A stretch of DNA of 64,000 bases from Hirudinaria manillensis. Taxonomy: Eukaryota; Annelida; Clitellata; Hirudinida; Hirudinidae. The notes under the pieces were generated by a model. It worked only from the letters and a program-made list of their open reading frames with translations. It was not told the DNA's origin and searched no databases. Below are positions 12,312 through 27,780 of the stretch, one piece after another. Position numbers and translations under genes: made by a program. The stretch lies in contig CM067533.1 of assembly GCA_034509925.1 (NCBI GenBank), positions 2,928,535 to 2,992,534 of the forward strand. The letters run 5' to 3'. How positions within the stretch are numbered: the first letter of the stretch is position 1; each line of letters starts with the position of its first letter.

Positions 12312-12769
12312 GTTGCGCCACAAGGGCCGACAAACTCCCAGACGCCATCGTAATGGTGGAAACGTTCTCCCCGAGCCGAAACTCGATTCCTTTACTTGCC
12401 AGAGTCGTTCTAGCGCGCCGATCTCAGGCCGTTCGGGACAAGTTTGGGAACGTTTAGAGAGGAGAAGCATGACAAAGTCAATGCTTGACTTTCTTTCCAT
12501 CGTGCATCGTCCGGAGAGCGATCTAGCGGTTATCTATTGCGTCCGTCAAGGAAGAGAAGGTGGTCGGCTCGAGACTGGTGCGCGGTCCTCGTTAGTATAG
12601 TGGTAAGTATCCCCGCCTGTCACGCGGGAGACCGGGGTTCAATTCCCCGACGGGGAGTCGGCTGTTTTCGAGACTTTTTGCTTCGAACGGGTGCAGCTGG
12701 TGCGTTGGATACGGATTTTGACGATCCGAAGCCGACAAAAAGAGACCGTTCGCGCCCCTGGGTGGATTC

Positions 12770-12810
<41 letters not shown>

Positions 12811-13268
12811 GTTGCGCCACAAGGGCCGACAAACTCCCAGACGCCATCGTAATGGTGGAAACGTTCTCCCCGAGCCGAAACTCGATTCCTTTACTTGCCA
12901 GAGTCGTTCTAGCGCGCCGATCTCAGGCCGTTCGGGACAAGTTTGGGAACGTTTAGAGAGGAGAAGCATGACAAAGTCAATGCTTGACTTTCTTTCCATC
13001 GTGCATCGTCCGGAGAGCGATCTAGCGGTTATCTATTGCGTCCGTCAAGGAAGAGAAGGTGGTCGGCTCGAGACTGGTGCGCGGTCCTCGTTAGTATAGT
13101 GGTAAGTATCCCCGCCTGTCACGCGGGAGACCGGGGTTCAATTCCCCGACGGGGAGTCGGCTGTTTTCGAGACTTTTTGCTTCGAACGGGTGCAGCTGGT
13201 GCGTTGGATACGGATTTTGACGATCCGAAGCCGACAAAAAGAGACCGTTCGCGCCCCTGGGTGGATTC

Positions 13269-13309
<41 letters not shown>

Positions 13310-13767
13310 GTTGCGCCACAAGGGCCGACAAACTCCCAGACGCCATCGTAATGGTGGAAACGTTCTCCCCGAGCCGAAACTCGATTCCTTTACTTGCCAG
13401 AGTCGTTCTAGCGCGCCGATCTCAGGCCGTTCGGGACAAGTTTGGGAACGTTTAGAGAGGAGAAGCATGACAAAGTCAATGCTTGACTTTCTTTCCATCG
13501 TGCATCGTCCGGAGAGCGATCTAGCGGTTATCTATTGCGTCCGTCAAGGAAGAGAAGGTGGTCGGCTCGAGACTGGTGCGCGGTCCTCGTTAGTATAGTG
13601 GTAAGTATCCCCGCCTGTCACGCGGGAGACCGGGGTTCAATTCCCCGACGGGGAGTCGGCTGTTTTCGAGACTTTTTGCTTCGAACGGGTGCAGCTGGTG
13701 CGTTGGATACGGATTTTGACGATCCGAAGCCGACAAAAAGAGACCGTTCGCGCCCCTGGGTGGATTC

Positions 13768-13808
<41 letters not shown>

Positions 13809-14266
13809 GTTGCGCCACAAGGGCCGACAAACTCCCAGACGCCATCGTAATGGTGGAAACGTTCTCCCCGAGCCGAAACTCGATTCCTTTACTTGCCAGA
13901 GTCGTTCTAGCGCGCCGATCTCAGGCCGTTCGGGACAAGTTTGGGAACGTTTAGAGAGGAGAAGCATGACAAAGTCAATGCTTGACTTTCTTTCCATCGT
14001 GCATCGTCCGGAGAGCGATCTAGCGGTTATCTATTGCGTCCGTCAAGGAAGAGAAGGTGGTCGGCTCGAGACTGGTGCGCGGTCCTCGTTAGTATAGTGG
14101 TAAGTATCCCCGCCTGTCACGCGGGAGACCGGGGTTCAATTCCCCGACGGGGAGTCGGCTGTTTTCGAGACTTTTTGCTTCGAACGGGTGCAGCTGGTGC
14201 GTTGGATACGGATTTTGACGATCCGAAGCCGACAAAAAGAGACCGTTCGCGCCCCTGGGTGGATTC

Positions 14267-14307
<41 letters not shown>

Positions 14308-14765
14308 GTTGCGCCACAAGGGCCGACAAACTCCCAGACGCCATCGTAATGGTGGAAACGTTCTCCCCGAGCCGAAACTCGATTCCTTTACTTGCCAGAG
14401 TCGTTCTAGCGCGCCGATCTCAGGCCGTTCGGGACAAGTTTGGGAACGTTTAGAGAGGAGAAGCATGACAAAGTCAATGCTTGACTTTCTTTCCATCGTG
14501 CATCGTCCGGAGAGCGATCTAGCGGTTATCTATTGCGTCCGTCAAGGAAGAGAAGGTGGTCGGCTCGAGACTGGTGCGCGGTCCTCGTTAGTATAGTGGT
14601 AAGTATCCCCGCCTGTCACGCGGGAGACCGGGGTTCAATTCCCCGACGGGGAGTCGGCTGTTTTCGAGACTTTTTGCTTCGAACGGGTGCAGCTGGTGCG
14701 TTGGATACGGATTTTGACGATCCGAAGCCGACAAAAAGAGACCGTTCGCGCCCCTGGGTGGATTC

Positions 14766-14806
<41 letters not shown>

Positions 14807-15264
14807 GTTGCGCCACAAGGGCCGACAAACTCCCAGACGCCATCGTAATGGTGGAAACGTTCTCCCCGAGCCGAAACTCGATTCCTTTACTTGCCAGAGT
14901 CGTTCTAGCGCGCCGATCTCAGGCCGTTCGGGACAAGTTTGGGAACGTTTAGAGAGGAGAAGCATGACAAAGTCAATGCTTGACTTTCTTTCCATCGTGC
15001 ATCGTCCGGAGAGCGATCTAGCGGTTATCTATTGCGTCCGTCAAGGAAGAGAAGGTGGTCGGCTCGAGACTGGTGCGCGGTCCTCGTTAGTATAGTGGTA
15101 AGTATCCCCGCCTGTCACGCGGGAGACCGGGGTTCAATTCCCCGACGGGGAGTCGGCTGTTTTCGAGACTTTTTGCTTCGAACGGGTGCAGCTGGTGCGT
15201 TGGATACGGATTTTGACGATCCGAAGCCGACAAAAAGAGACCGTTCGCGCCCCTGGGTGGATTC

Positions 15265-15305
<41 letters not shown>

Positions 15306-15763
15306 GTTGCGCCACAAGGGCCGACAAACTCCCAGACGCCATCGTAATGGTGGAAACGTTCTCCCCGAGCCGAAACTCGATTCCTTTACTTGCCAGAGTC
15401 GTTCTAGCGCGCCGATCTCAGGCCGTTCGGGACAAGTTTGGGAACGTTTAGAGAGGAGAAGCATGACAAAGTCAATGCTTGACTTTCTTTCCATCGTGCA
15501 TCGTCCGGAGAGCGATCTAGCGGTTATCTATTGCGTCCGTCAAGGAAGAGAAGGTGGTCGGCTCGAGACTGGTGCGCGGTCCTCGTTAGTATAGTGGTAA
15601 GTATCCCCGCCTGTCACGCGGGAGACCGGGGTTCAATTCCCCGACGGGGAGTCGGCTGTTTTCGAGACTTTTTGCTTCGAACGGGTGCAGCTGGTGCGTT
15701 GGATACGGATTTTGACGATCCGAAGCCGACAAAAAGAGACCGTTCGCGCCCCTGGGTGGATTC

Positions 15764-15804
<41 letters not shown>

Positions 15805-16262
15805 GTTGCGCCACAAGGGCCGACAAACTCCCAGACGCCATCGTAATGGTGGAAACGTTCTCCCCGAGCCGAAACTCGATTCCTTTACTTGCCAGAGTCG
15901 TTCTAGCGCGCCGATCTCAGGCCGTTCGGGACAAGTTTGGGAACGTTTAGAGAGGAGAAGCATGACAAAGTCAATGCTTGACTTTCTTTCCATCGTGCAT
16001 CGTCCGGAGAGCGATCTAGCGGTTATCTATTGCGTCCGTCAAGGAAGAGAAGGTGGTCGGCTCGAGACTGGTGCGCGGTCCTCGTTAGTATAGTGGTAAG
16101 TATCCCCGCCTGTCACGCGGGAGACCGGGGTTCAATTCCCCGACGGGGAGTCGGCTGTTTTCGAGACTTTTTGCTTCGAACGGGTGCAGCTGGTGCGTTG
16201 GATACGGATTTTGACGATCCGAAGCCGACAAAAAGAGACCGTTCGCGCCCCTGGGTGGATTC

Positions 16263-16303
<41 letters not shown>

Positions 16304-16761
16304 GTTGCGCCACAAGGGCCGACAAACTCCCAGACGCCATCGTAATGGTGGAAACGTTCTCCCCGAGCCGAAACTCGATTCCTTTACTTGCCAGAGTCGT
16401 TCTAGCGCGCCGATCTCAGGCCGTTCGGGACAAGTTTGGGAACGTTTAGAGAGGAGAAGCATGACAAAGTCAATGCTTGACTTTCTTTCCATCGTGCATC
16501 GTCCGGAGAGCGATCTAGCGGTTATCTATTGCGTCCGTCAAGGAAGAGAAGGTGGTCGGCTCGAGACTGGTGCGCGGTCCTCGTTAGTATAGTGGTAAGT
16601 ATCCCCGCCTGTCACGCGGGAGACCGGGGTTCAATTCCCCGACGGGGAGTCGGCTGTTTTCGAGACTTTTTGCTTCGAACGGGTGCAGCTGGTGCGTTGG
16701 ATACGGATTTTGACGATCCGAAGCCGACAAAAAGAGACCGTTCGCGCCCCTGGGTGGATTC

Positions 16762-16802
<41 letters not shown>

Positions 16803-17260
16803 GTTGCGCCACAAGGGCCGACAAACTCCCAGACGCCATCGTAATGGTGGAAACGTTCTCCCCGAGCCGAAACTCGATTCCTTTACTTGCCAGAGTCGTT
16901 CTAGCGCGCCGATCTCAGGCCGTTCGGGACAAGTTTGGGAACGTTTAGAGAGGAGAAGCATGACAAAGTCAATGCTTGACTTTCTTTCCATCGTGCATCG
17001 TCCGGAGAGCGATCTAGCGGTTATCTATTGCGTCCGTCAAGGAAGAGAAGGTGGTCGGCTCGAGACTGGTGCGCGGTCCTCGTTAGTATAGTGGTAAGTA
17101 TCCCCGCCTGTCACGCGGGAGACCGGGGTTCAATTCCCCGACGGGGAGTCGGCTGTTTTCGAGACTTTTTGCTTCGAACGGGTGCAGCTGGTGCGTTGGA
17201 TACGGATTTTGACGATCCGAAGCCGACAAAAAGAGACCGTTCGCGCCCCTGGGTGGATTC

Positions 17261-17301
<41 letters not shown>

Positions 17302-17759
17302 GTTGCGCCACAAGGGCCGACAAACTCCCAGACGCCATCGTAATGGTGGAAACGTTCTCCCCGAGCCGAAACTCGATTCCTTTACTTGCCAGAGTCGTTC
17401 TAGCGCGCCGATCTCAGGCCGTTCGGGACAAGTTTGGGAACGTTTAGAGAGGAGAAGCATGACAAAGTCAATGCTTGACTTTCTTTCCATCGTGCATCGT
17501 CCGGAGAGCGATCTAGCGGTTATCTATTGCGTCCGTCAAGGAAGAGAAGGTGGTCGGCTCGAGACTGGTGCGCGGTCCTCGTTAGTATAGTGGTAAGTAT
17601 CCCCGCCTGTCACGCGGGAGACCGGGGTTCAATTCCCCGACGGGGAGTCGGCTGTTTTCGAGACTTTTTGCTTCGAACGGGTGCAGCTGGTGCGTTGGAT
17701 ACGGATTTTGACGATCCGAAGCCGACAAAAAGAGACCGTTCGCGCCCCTGGGTGGATTC

Positions 17760-17800
<41 letters not shown>

Positions 17801-18258
17801 GTTGCGCCACAAGGGCCGACAAACTCCCAGACGCCATCGTAATGGTGGAAACGTTCTCCCCGAGCCGAAACTCGATTCCTTTACTTGCCAGAGTCGTTCT
17901 AGCGCGCCGATCTCAGGCCGTTCGGGACAAGTTTGGGAACGTTTAGAGAGGAGAAGCATGACAAAGTCAATGCTTGACTTTCTTTCCATCGTGCATCGTC
18001 CGGAGAGCGATCTAGCGGTTATCTATTGCGTCCGTCAAGGAAGAGAAGGTGGTCGGCTCGAGACTGGTGCGCGGTCCTCGTTAGTATAGTGGTAAGTATC
18101 CCCGCCTGTCACGCGGGAGACCGGGGTTCAATTCCCCGACGGGGAGTCGGCTGTTTTCGAGACTTTTTGCTTCGAACGGGTGCAGCTGGTGCGTTGGATA
18201 CGGATTTTGACGATCCGAAGCCGACAAAAAGAGACCGTTCGCGCCCCTGGGTGGATTC

Positions 18259-18299
<41 letters not shown>

Positions 18300-18757
18300 G
18301 TTGCGCCACAAGGGCCGACAAACTCCCAGACGCCATCGTAATGGTGGAAACGTTCTCCCCGAGCCGAAACTCGATTCCTTTACTTGCCAGAGTCGTTCTA
18401 GCGCGCCGATCTCAGGCCGTTCGGGACAAGTTTGGGAACGTTTAGAGAGGAGAAGCATGACAAAGTCAATGCTTGACTTTCTTTCCATCGTGCATCGTCC
18501 GGAGAGCGATCTAGCGGTTATCTATTGCGTCCGTCAAGGAAGAGAAGGTGGTCGGCTCGAGACTGGTGCGCGGTCCTCGTTAGTATAGTGGTAAGTATCC
18601 CCGCCTGTCACGCGGGAGACCGGGGTTCAATTCCCCGACGGGGAGTCGGCTGTTTTCGAGACTTTTTGCTTCGAACGGGTGCAGCTGGTGCGTTGGATAC
18701 GGATTTTGACGATCCGAAGCCGACAAAAAGAGACCGTTCGCGCCCCTGGGTGGATTC

Positions 18758-18798
<41 letters not shown>

Positions 18799-19256
18799 GT
18801 TGCGCCACAAGGGCCGACAAACTCCCAGACGCCATCGTAATGGTGGAAACGTTCTCCCCGAGCCGAAACTCGATTCCTTTACTTGCCAGAGTCGTTCTAG
18901 CGCGCCGATCTCAGGCCGTTCGGGACAAGTTTGGGAACGTTTAGAGAGGAGAAGCATGACAAAGTCAATGCTTGACTTTCTTTCCATCGTGCATCGTCCG
19001 GAGAGCGATCTAGCGGTTATCTATTGCGTCCGTCAAGGAAGAGAAGGTGGTCGGCTCGAGACTGGTGCGCGGTCCTCGTTAGTATAGTGGTAAGTATCCC
19101 CGCCTGTCACGCGGGAGACCGGGGTTCAATTCCCCGACGGGGAGTCGGCTGTTTTCGAGACTTTTTGCTTCGAACGGGTGCAGCTGGTGCGTTGGATACG
19201 GATTTTGACGATCCGAAGCCGACAAAAAGAGACCGTTCGCGCCCCTGGGTGGATTC

Positions 19257-19297
<41 letters not shown>

Positions 19298-19755
19298 GTT
19301 GCGCCACAAGGGCCGACAAACTCCCAGACGCCATCGTAATGGTGGAAACGTTCTCCCCGAGCCGAAACTCGATTCCTTTACTTGCCAGAGTCGTTCTAGC
19401 GCGCCGATCTCAGGCCGTTCGGGACAAGTTTGGGAACGTTTAGAGAGGAGAAGCATGACAAAGTCAATGCTTGACTTTCTTTCCATCGTGCATCGTCCGG
19501 AGAGCGATCTAGCGGTTATCTATTGCGTCCGTCAAGGAAGAGAAGGTGGTCGGCTCGAGACTGGTGCGCGGTCCTCGTTAGTATAGTGGTAAGTATCCCC
19601 GCCTGTCACGCGGGAGACCGGGGTTCAATTCCCCGACGGGGAGTCGGCTGTTTTCGAGACTTTTTGCTTCGAACGGGTGCAGCTGGTGCGTTGGATACGG
19701 ATTTTGACGATCCGAAGCCGACAAAAAGAGACCGTTCGCGCCCCTGGGTGGATTC

Positions 19756-19796
<41 letters not shown>

Positions 19797-20254
19797 GTTG
19801 CGCCACAAGGGCCGACAAACTCCCAGACGCCATCGTAATGGTGGAAACGTTCTCCCCGAGCCGAAACTCGATTCCTTTACTTGCCAGAGTCGTTCTAGCG
19901 CGCCGATCTCAGGCCGTTCGGGACAAGTTTGGGAACGTTTAGAGAGGAGAAGCATGACAAAGTCAATGCTTGACTTTCTTTCCATCGTGCATCGTCCGGA
20001 GAGCGATCTAGCGGTTATCTATTGCGTCCGTCAAGGAAGAGAAGGTGGTCGGCTCGAGACTGGTGCGCGGTCCTCGTTAGTATAGTGGTAAGTATCCCCG
20101 CCTGTCACGCGGGAGACCGGGGTTCAATTCCCCGACGGGGAGTCGGCTGTTTTCGAGACTTTTTGCTTCGAACGGGTGCAGCTGGTGCGTTGGATACGGA
20201 TTTTGACGATCCGAAGCCGACAAAAAGAGACCGTTCGCGCCCCTGGGTGGATTC

Positions 20255-20295
<41 letters not shown>

Positions 20296-20753
20296 GTTGC
20301 GCCACAAGGGCCGACAAACTCCCAGACGCCATCGTAATGGTGGAAACGTTCTCCCCGAGCCGAAACTCGATTCCTTTACTTGCCAGAGTCGTTCTAGCGC
20401 GCCGATCTCAGGCCGTTCGGGACAAGTTTGGGAACGTTTAGAGAGGAGAAGCATGACAAAGTCAATGCTTGACTTTCTTTCCATCGTGCATCGTCCGGAG
20501 AGCGATCTAGCGGTTATCTATTGCGTCCGTCAAGGAAGAGAAGGTGGTCGGCTCGAGACTGGTGCGCGGTCCTCGTTAGTATAGTGGTAAGTATCCCCGC
20601 CTGTCACGCGGGAGACCGGGGTTCAATTCCCCGACGGGGAGTCGGCTGTTTTCGAGACTTTTTGCTTCGAACGGGTGCAGCTGGTGCGTTGGATACGGAT
20701 TTTGACGATCCGAAGCCGACAAAAAGAGACCGTTCGCGCCCCTGGGTGGATTC

Positions 20754-20794
<41 letters not shown>

Positions 20795-21252
20795 GTTGCG
20801 CCACAAGGGCCGACAAACTCCCAGACGCCATCGTAATGGTGGAAACGTTCTCCCCGAGCCGAAACTCGATTCCTTTACTTGCCAGAGTCGTTCTAGCGCG
20901 CCGATCTCAGGCCGTTCGGGACAAGTTTGGGAACGTTTAGAGAGGAGAAGCATGACAAAGTCAATGCTTGACTTTCTTTCCATCGTGCATCGTCCGGAGA
21001 GCGATCTAGCGGTTATCTATTGCGTCCGTCAAGGAAGAGAAGGTGGTCGGCTCGAGACTGGTGCGCGGTCCTCGTTAGTATAGTGGTAAGTATCCCCGCC
21101 TGTCACGCGGGAGACCGGGGTTCAATTCCCCGACGGGGAGTCGGCTGTTTTCGAGACTTTTTGCTTCGAACGGGTGCAGCTGGTGCGTTGGATACGGATT
21201 TTGACGATCCGAAGCCGACAAAAAGAGACCGTTCGCGCCCCTGGGTGGATTC

Positions 21253-21293
<41 letters not shown>

Positions 21294-21751
21294 GTTGCGC
21301 CACAAGGGCCGACAAACTCCCAGACGCCATCGTAATGGTGGAAACGTTCTCCCCGAGCCGAAACTCGATTCCTTTACTTGCCAGAGTCGTTCTAGCGCGC
21401 CGATCTCAGGCCGTTCGGGACAAGTTTGGGAACGTTTAGAGAGGAGAAGCATGACAAAGTCAATGCTTGACTTTCTTTCCATCGTGCATCGTCCGGAGAG
21501 CGATCTAGCGGTTATCTATTGCGTCCGTCAAGGAAGAGAAGGTGGTCGGCTCGAGACTGGTGCGCGGTCCTCGTTAGTATAGTGGTAAGTATCCCCGCCT
21601 GTCACGCGGGAGACCGGGGTTCAATTCCCCGACGGGGAGTCGGCTGTTTTCGAGACTTTTTGCTTCGAACGGGTGCAGCTGGTGCGTTGGATACGGATTT
21701 TGACGATCCGAAGCCGACAAAAAGAGACCGTTCGCGCCCCTGGGTGGATTC

Positions 21752-21792
<41 letters not shown>

Positions 21793-22250
21793 GTTGCGCC
21801 ACAAGGGCCGACAAACTCCCAGACGCCATCGTAATGGTGGAAACGTTCTCCCCGAGCCGAAACTCGATTCCTTTACTTGCCAGAGTCGTTCTAGCGCGCC
21901 GATCTCAGGCCGTTCGGGACAAGTTTGGGAACGTTTAGAGAGGAGAAGCATGACAAAGTCAATGCTTGACTTTCTTTCCATCGTGCATCGTCCGGAGAGC
22001 GATCTAGCGGTTATCTATTGCGTCCGTCAAGGAAGAGAAGGTGGTCGGCTCGAGACTGGTGCGCGGTCCTCGTTAGTATAGTGGTAAGTATCCCCGCCTG
22101 TCACGCGGGAGACCGGGGTTCAATTCCCCGACGGGGAGTCGGCTGTTTTCGAGACTTTTTGCTTCGAACGGGTGCAGCTGGTGCGTTGGATACGGATTTT
22201 GACGATCCGAAGCCGACAAAAAGAGACCGTTCGCGCCCCTGGGTGGATTC

Positions 22251-22291
<41 letters not shown>

Positions 22292-22749
22292 GTTGCGCCA
22301 CAAGGGCCGACAAACTCCCAGACGCCATCGTAATGGTGGAAACGTTCTCCCCGAGCCGAAACTCGATTCCTTTACTTGCCAGAGTCGTTCTAGCGCGCCG
22401 ATCTCAGGCCGTTCGGGACAAGTTTGGGAACGTTTAGAGAGGAGAAGCATGACAAAGTCAATGCTTGACTTTCTTTCCATCGTGCATCGTCCGGAGAGCG
22501 ATCTAGCGGTTATCTATTGCGTCCGTCAAGGAAGAGAAGGTGGTCGGCTCGAGACTGGTGCGCGGTCCTCGTTAGTATAGTGGTAAGTATCCCCGCCTGT
22601 CACGCGGGAGACCGGGGTTCAATTCCCCGACGGGGAGTCGGCTGTTTTCGAGACTTTTTGCTTCGAACGGGTGCAGCTGGTGCGTTGGATACGGATTTTG
22701 ACGATCCGAAGCCGACAAAAAGAGACCGTTCGCGCCCCTGGGTGGATTC

Positions 22750-22790
<41 letters not shown>

Positions 22791-23248
22791 GTTGCGCCAC
22801 AAGGGCCGACAAACTCCCAGACGCCATCGTAATGGTGGAAACGTTCTCCCCGAGCCGAAACTCGATTCCTTTACTTGCCAGAGTCGTTCTAGCGCGCCGA
22901 TCTCAGGCCGTTCGGGACAAGTTTGGGAACGTTTAGAGAGGAGAAGCATGACAAAGTCAATGCTTGACTTTCTTTCCATCGTGCATCGTCCGGAGAGCGA
23001 TCTAGCGGTTATCTATTGCGTCCGTCAAGGAAGAGAAGGTGGTCGGCTCGAGACTGGTGCGCGGTCCTCGTTAGTATAGTGGTAAGTATCCCCGCCTGTC
23101 ACGCGGGAGACCGGGGTTCAATTCCCCGACGGGGAGTCGGCTGTTTTCGAGACTTTTTGCTTCGAACGGGTGCAGCTGGTGCGTTGGATACGGATTTTGA
23201 CGATCCGAAGCCGACAAAAAGAGACCGTTCGCGCCCCTGGGTGGATTC

Positions 23249-23289
<41 letters not shown>

Positions 23290-23747
23290 GTTGCGCCACA
23301 AGGGCCGACAAACTCCCAGACGCCATCGTAATGGTGGAAACGTTCTCCCCGAGCCGAAACTCGATTCCTTTACTTGCCAGAGTCGTTCTAGCGCGCCGAT
23401 CTCAGGCCGTTCGGGACAAGTTTGGGAACGTTTAGAGAGGAGAAGCATGACAAAGTCAATGCTTGACTTTCTTTCCATCGTGCATCGTCCGGAGAGCGAT
23501 CTAGCGGTTATCTATTGCGTCCGTCAAGGAAGAGAAGGTGGTCGGCTCGAGACTGGTGCGCGGTCCTCGTTAGTATAGTGGTAAGTATCCCCGCCTGTCA
23601 CGCGGGAGACCGGGGTTCAATTCCCCGACGGGGAGTCGGCTGTTTTCGAGACTTTTTGCTTCGAACGGGTGCAGCTGGTGCGTTGGATACGGATTTTGAC
23701 GATCCGAAGCCGACAAAAAGAGACCGTTCGCGCCCCTGGGTGGATTC

Positions 23748-23788
<41 letters not shown>

Positions 23789-24246
23789 GTTGCGCCACAA
23801 GGGCCGACAAACTCCCAGACGCCATCGTAATGGTGGAAACGTTCTCCCCGAGCCGAAACTCGATTCCTTTACTTGCCAGAGTCGTTCTAGCGCGCCGATC
23901 TCAGGCCGTTCGGGACAAGTTTGGGAACGTTTAGAGAGGAGAAGCATGACAAAGTCAATGCTTGACTTTCTTTCCATCGTGCATCGTCCGGAGAGCGATC
24001 TAGCGGTTATCTATTGCGTCCGTCAAGGAAGAGAAGGTGGTCGGCTCGAGACTGGTGCGCGGTCCTCGTTAGTATAGTGGTAAGTATCCCCGCCTGTCAC
24101 GCGGGAGACCGGGGTTCAATTCCCCGACGGGGAGTCGGCTGTTTTCGAGACTTTTTGCTTCGAACGGGTGCAGCTGGTGCGTTGGATACGGATTTTGACG
24201 ATCCGAAGCCGACAAAAAGAGACCGTTCGCGCCCCTGGGTGGATTC

Positions 24247-24287
<41 letters not shown>

Positions 24288-24745
24288 GTTGCGCCACAAG
24301 GGCCGACAAACTCCCAGACGCCATCGTAATGGTGGAAACGTTCTCCCCGAGCCGAAACTCGATTCCTTTACTTGCCAGAGTCGTTCTAGCGCGCCGATCT
24401 CAGGCCGTTCGGGACAAGTTTGGGAACGTTTAGAGAGGAGAAGCATGACAAAGTCAATGCTTGACTTTCTTTCCATCGTGCATCGTCCGGAGAGCGATCT
24501 AGCGGTTATCTATTGCGTCCGTCAAGGAAGAGAAGGTGGTCGGCTCGAGACTGGTGCGCGGTCCTCGTTAGTATAGTGGTAAGTATCCCCGCCTGTCACG
24601 CGGGAGACCGGGGTTCAATTCCCCGACGGGGAGTCGGCTGTTTTCGAGACTTTTTGCTTCGAACGGGTGCAGCTGGTGCGTTGGATACGGATTTTGACGA
24701 TCCGAAGCCGACAAAAAGAGACCGTTCGCGCCCCTGGGTGGATTC

Positions 24746-24786
<41 letters not shown>

Positions 24787-25244
24787 GTTGCGCCACAAGG
24801 GCCGACAAACTCCCAGACGCCATCGTAATGGTGGAAACGTTCTCCCCGAGCCGAAACTCGATTCCTTTACTTGCCAGAGTCGTTCTAGCGCGCCGATCTC
24901 AGGCCGTTCGGGACAAGTTTGGGAACGTTTAGAGAGGAGAAGCATGACAAAGTCAATGCTTGACTTTCTTTCCATCGTGCATCGTCCGGAGAGCGATCTA
25001 GCGGTTATCTATTGCGTCCGTCAAGGAAGAGAAGGTGGTCGGCTCGAGACTGGTGCGCGGTCCTCGTTAGTATAGTGGTAAGTATCCCCGCCTGTCACGC
25101 GGGAGACCGGGGTTCAATTCCCCGACGGGGAGTCGGCTGTTTTCGAGACTTTTTGCTTCGAACGGGTGCAGCTGGTGCGTTGGATACGGATTTTGACGAT
25201 CCGAAGCCGACAAAAAGAGACCGTTCGCGCCCCTGGGTGGATTC

Positions 25245-25285
<41 letters not shown>

Positions 25286-25743
25286 GTTGCGCCACAAGGG
25301 CCGACAAACTCCCAGACGCCATCGTAATGGTGGAAACGTTCTCCCCGAGCCGAAACTCGATTCCTTTACTTGCCAGAGTCGTTCTAGCGCGCCGATCTCA
25401 GGCCGTTCGGGACAAGTTTGGGAACGTTTAGAGAGGAGAAGCATGACAAAGTCAATGCTTGACTTTCTTTCCATCGTGCATCGTCCGGAGAGCGATCTAG
25501 CGGTTATCTATTGCGTCCGTCAAGGAAGAGAAGGTGGTCGGCTCGAGACTGGTGCGCGGTCCTCGTTAGTATAGTGGTAAGTATCCCCGCCTGTCACGCG
25601 GGAGACCGGGGTTCAATTCCCCGACGGGGAGTCGGCTGTTTTCGAGACTTTTTGCTTCGAACGGGTGCAGCTGGTGCGTTGGATACGGATTTTGACGATC
25701 CGAAGCCGACAAAAAGAGACCGTTCGCGCCCCTGGGTGGATTC

Positions 25744-25784
<41 letters not shown>

Positions 25785-26242
25785 GTTGCGCCACAAGGGC
25801 CGACAAACTCCCAGACGCCATCGTAATGGTGGAAACGTTCTCCCCGAGCCGAAACTCGATTCCTTTACTTGCCAGAGTCGTTCTAGCGCGCCGATCTCAG
25901 GCCGTTCGGGACAAGTTTGGGAACGTTTAGAGAGGAGAAGCATGACAAAGTCAATGCTTGACTTTCTTTCCATCGTGCATCGTCCGGAGAGCGATCTAGC
26001 GGTTATCTATTGCGTCCGTCAAGGAAGAGAAGGTGGTCGGCTCGAGACTGGTGCGCGGTCCTCGTTAGTATAGTGGTAAGTATCCCCGCCTGTCACGCGG
26101 GAGACCGGGGTTCAATTCCCCGACGGGGAGTCGGCTGTTTTCGAGACTTTTTGCTTCGAACGGGTGCAGCTGGTGCGTTGGATACGGATTTTGACGATCC
26201 GAAGCCGACAAAAAGAGACCGTTCGCGCCCCTGGGTGGATTC

Positions 26243-26283
<41 letters not shown>

Positions 26284-26741
26284 GTTGCGCCACAAGGGCC
26301 GACAAACTCCCAGACGCCATCGTAATGGTGGAAACGTTCTCCCCGAGCCGAAACTCGATTCCTTTACTTGCCAGAGTCGTTCTAGCGCGCCGATCTCAGG
26401 CCGTTCGGGACAAGTTTGGGAACGTTTAGAGAGGAGAAGCATGACAAAGTCAATGCTTGACTTTCTTTCCATCGTGCATCGTCCGGAGAGCGATCTAGCG
26501 GTTATCTATTGCGTCCGTCAAGGAAGAGAAGGTGGTCGGCTCGAGACTGGTGCGCGGTCCTCGTTAGTATAGTGGTAAGTATCCCCGCCTGTCACGCGGG
26601 AGACCGGGGTTCAATTCCCCGACGGGGAGTCGGCTGTTTTCGAGACTTTTTGCTTCGAACGGGTGCAGCTGGTGCGTTGGATACGGATTTTGACGATCCG
26701 AAGCCGACAAAAAGAGACCGTTCGCGCCCCTGGGTGGATTC

Positions 26742-26782
<41 letters not shown>

Positions 26783-27240
26783 GTTGCGCCACAAGGGCCG
26801 ACAAACTCCCAGACGCCATCGTAATGGTGGAAACGTTCTCCCCGAGCCGAAACTCGATTCCTTTACTTGCCAGAGTCGTTCTAGCGCGCCGATCTCAGGC
26901 CGTTCGGGACAAGTTTGGGAACGTTTAGAGAGGAGAAGCATGACAAAGTCAATGCTTGACTTTCTTTCCATCGTGCATCGTCCGGAGAGCGATCTAGCGG
27001 TTATCTATTGCGTCCGTCAAGGAAGAGAAGGTGGTCGGCTCGAGACTGGTGCGCGGTCCTCGTTAGTATAGTGGTAAGTATCCCCGCCTGTCACGCGGGA
27101 GACCGGGGTTCAATTCCCCGACGGGGAGTCGGCTGTTTTCGAGACTTTTTGCTTCGAACGGGTGCAGCTGGTGCGTTGGATACGGATTTTGACGATCCGA
27201 AGCCGACAAAAAGAGACCGTTCGCGCCCCTGGGTGGATTC

Positions 27241-27281
<41 letters not shown>

Positions 27282-27739
27282 GTTGCGCCACAAGGGCCGA
27301 CAAACTCCCAGACGCCATCGTAATGGTGGAAACGTTCTCCCCGAGCCGAAACTCGATTCCTTTACTTGCCAGAGTCGTTCTAGCGCGCCGATCTCAGGCC
27401 GTTCGGGACAAGTTTGGGAACGTTTAGAGAGGAGAAGCATGACAAAGTCAATGCTTGACTTTCTTTCCATCGTGCATCGTCCGGAGAGCGATCTAGCGGT
27501 TATCTATTGCGTCCGTCAAGGAAGAGAAGGTGGTCGGCTCGAGACTGGTGCGCGGTCCTCGTTAGTATAGTGGTAAGTATCCCCGCCTGTCACGCGGGAG
27601 ACCGGGGTTCAATTCCCCGACGGGGAGTCGGCTGTTTTCGAGACTTTTTGCTTCGAACGGGTGCAGCTGGTGCGTTGGATACGGATTTTGACGATCCGAA
27701 GCCGACAAAAAGAGACCGTTCGCGCCCCTGGGTGGATTC

Positions 27740-27780
<41 letters not shown>
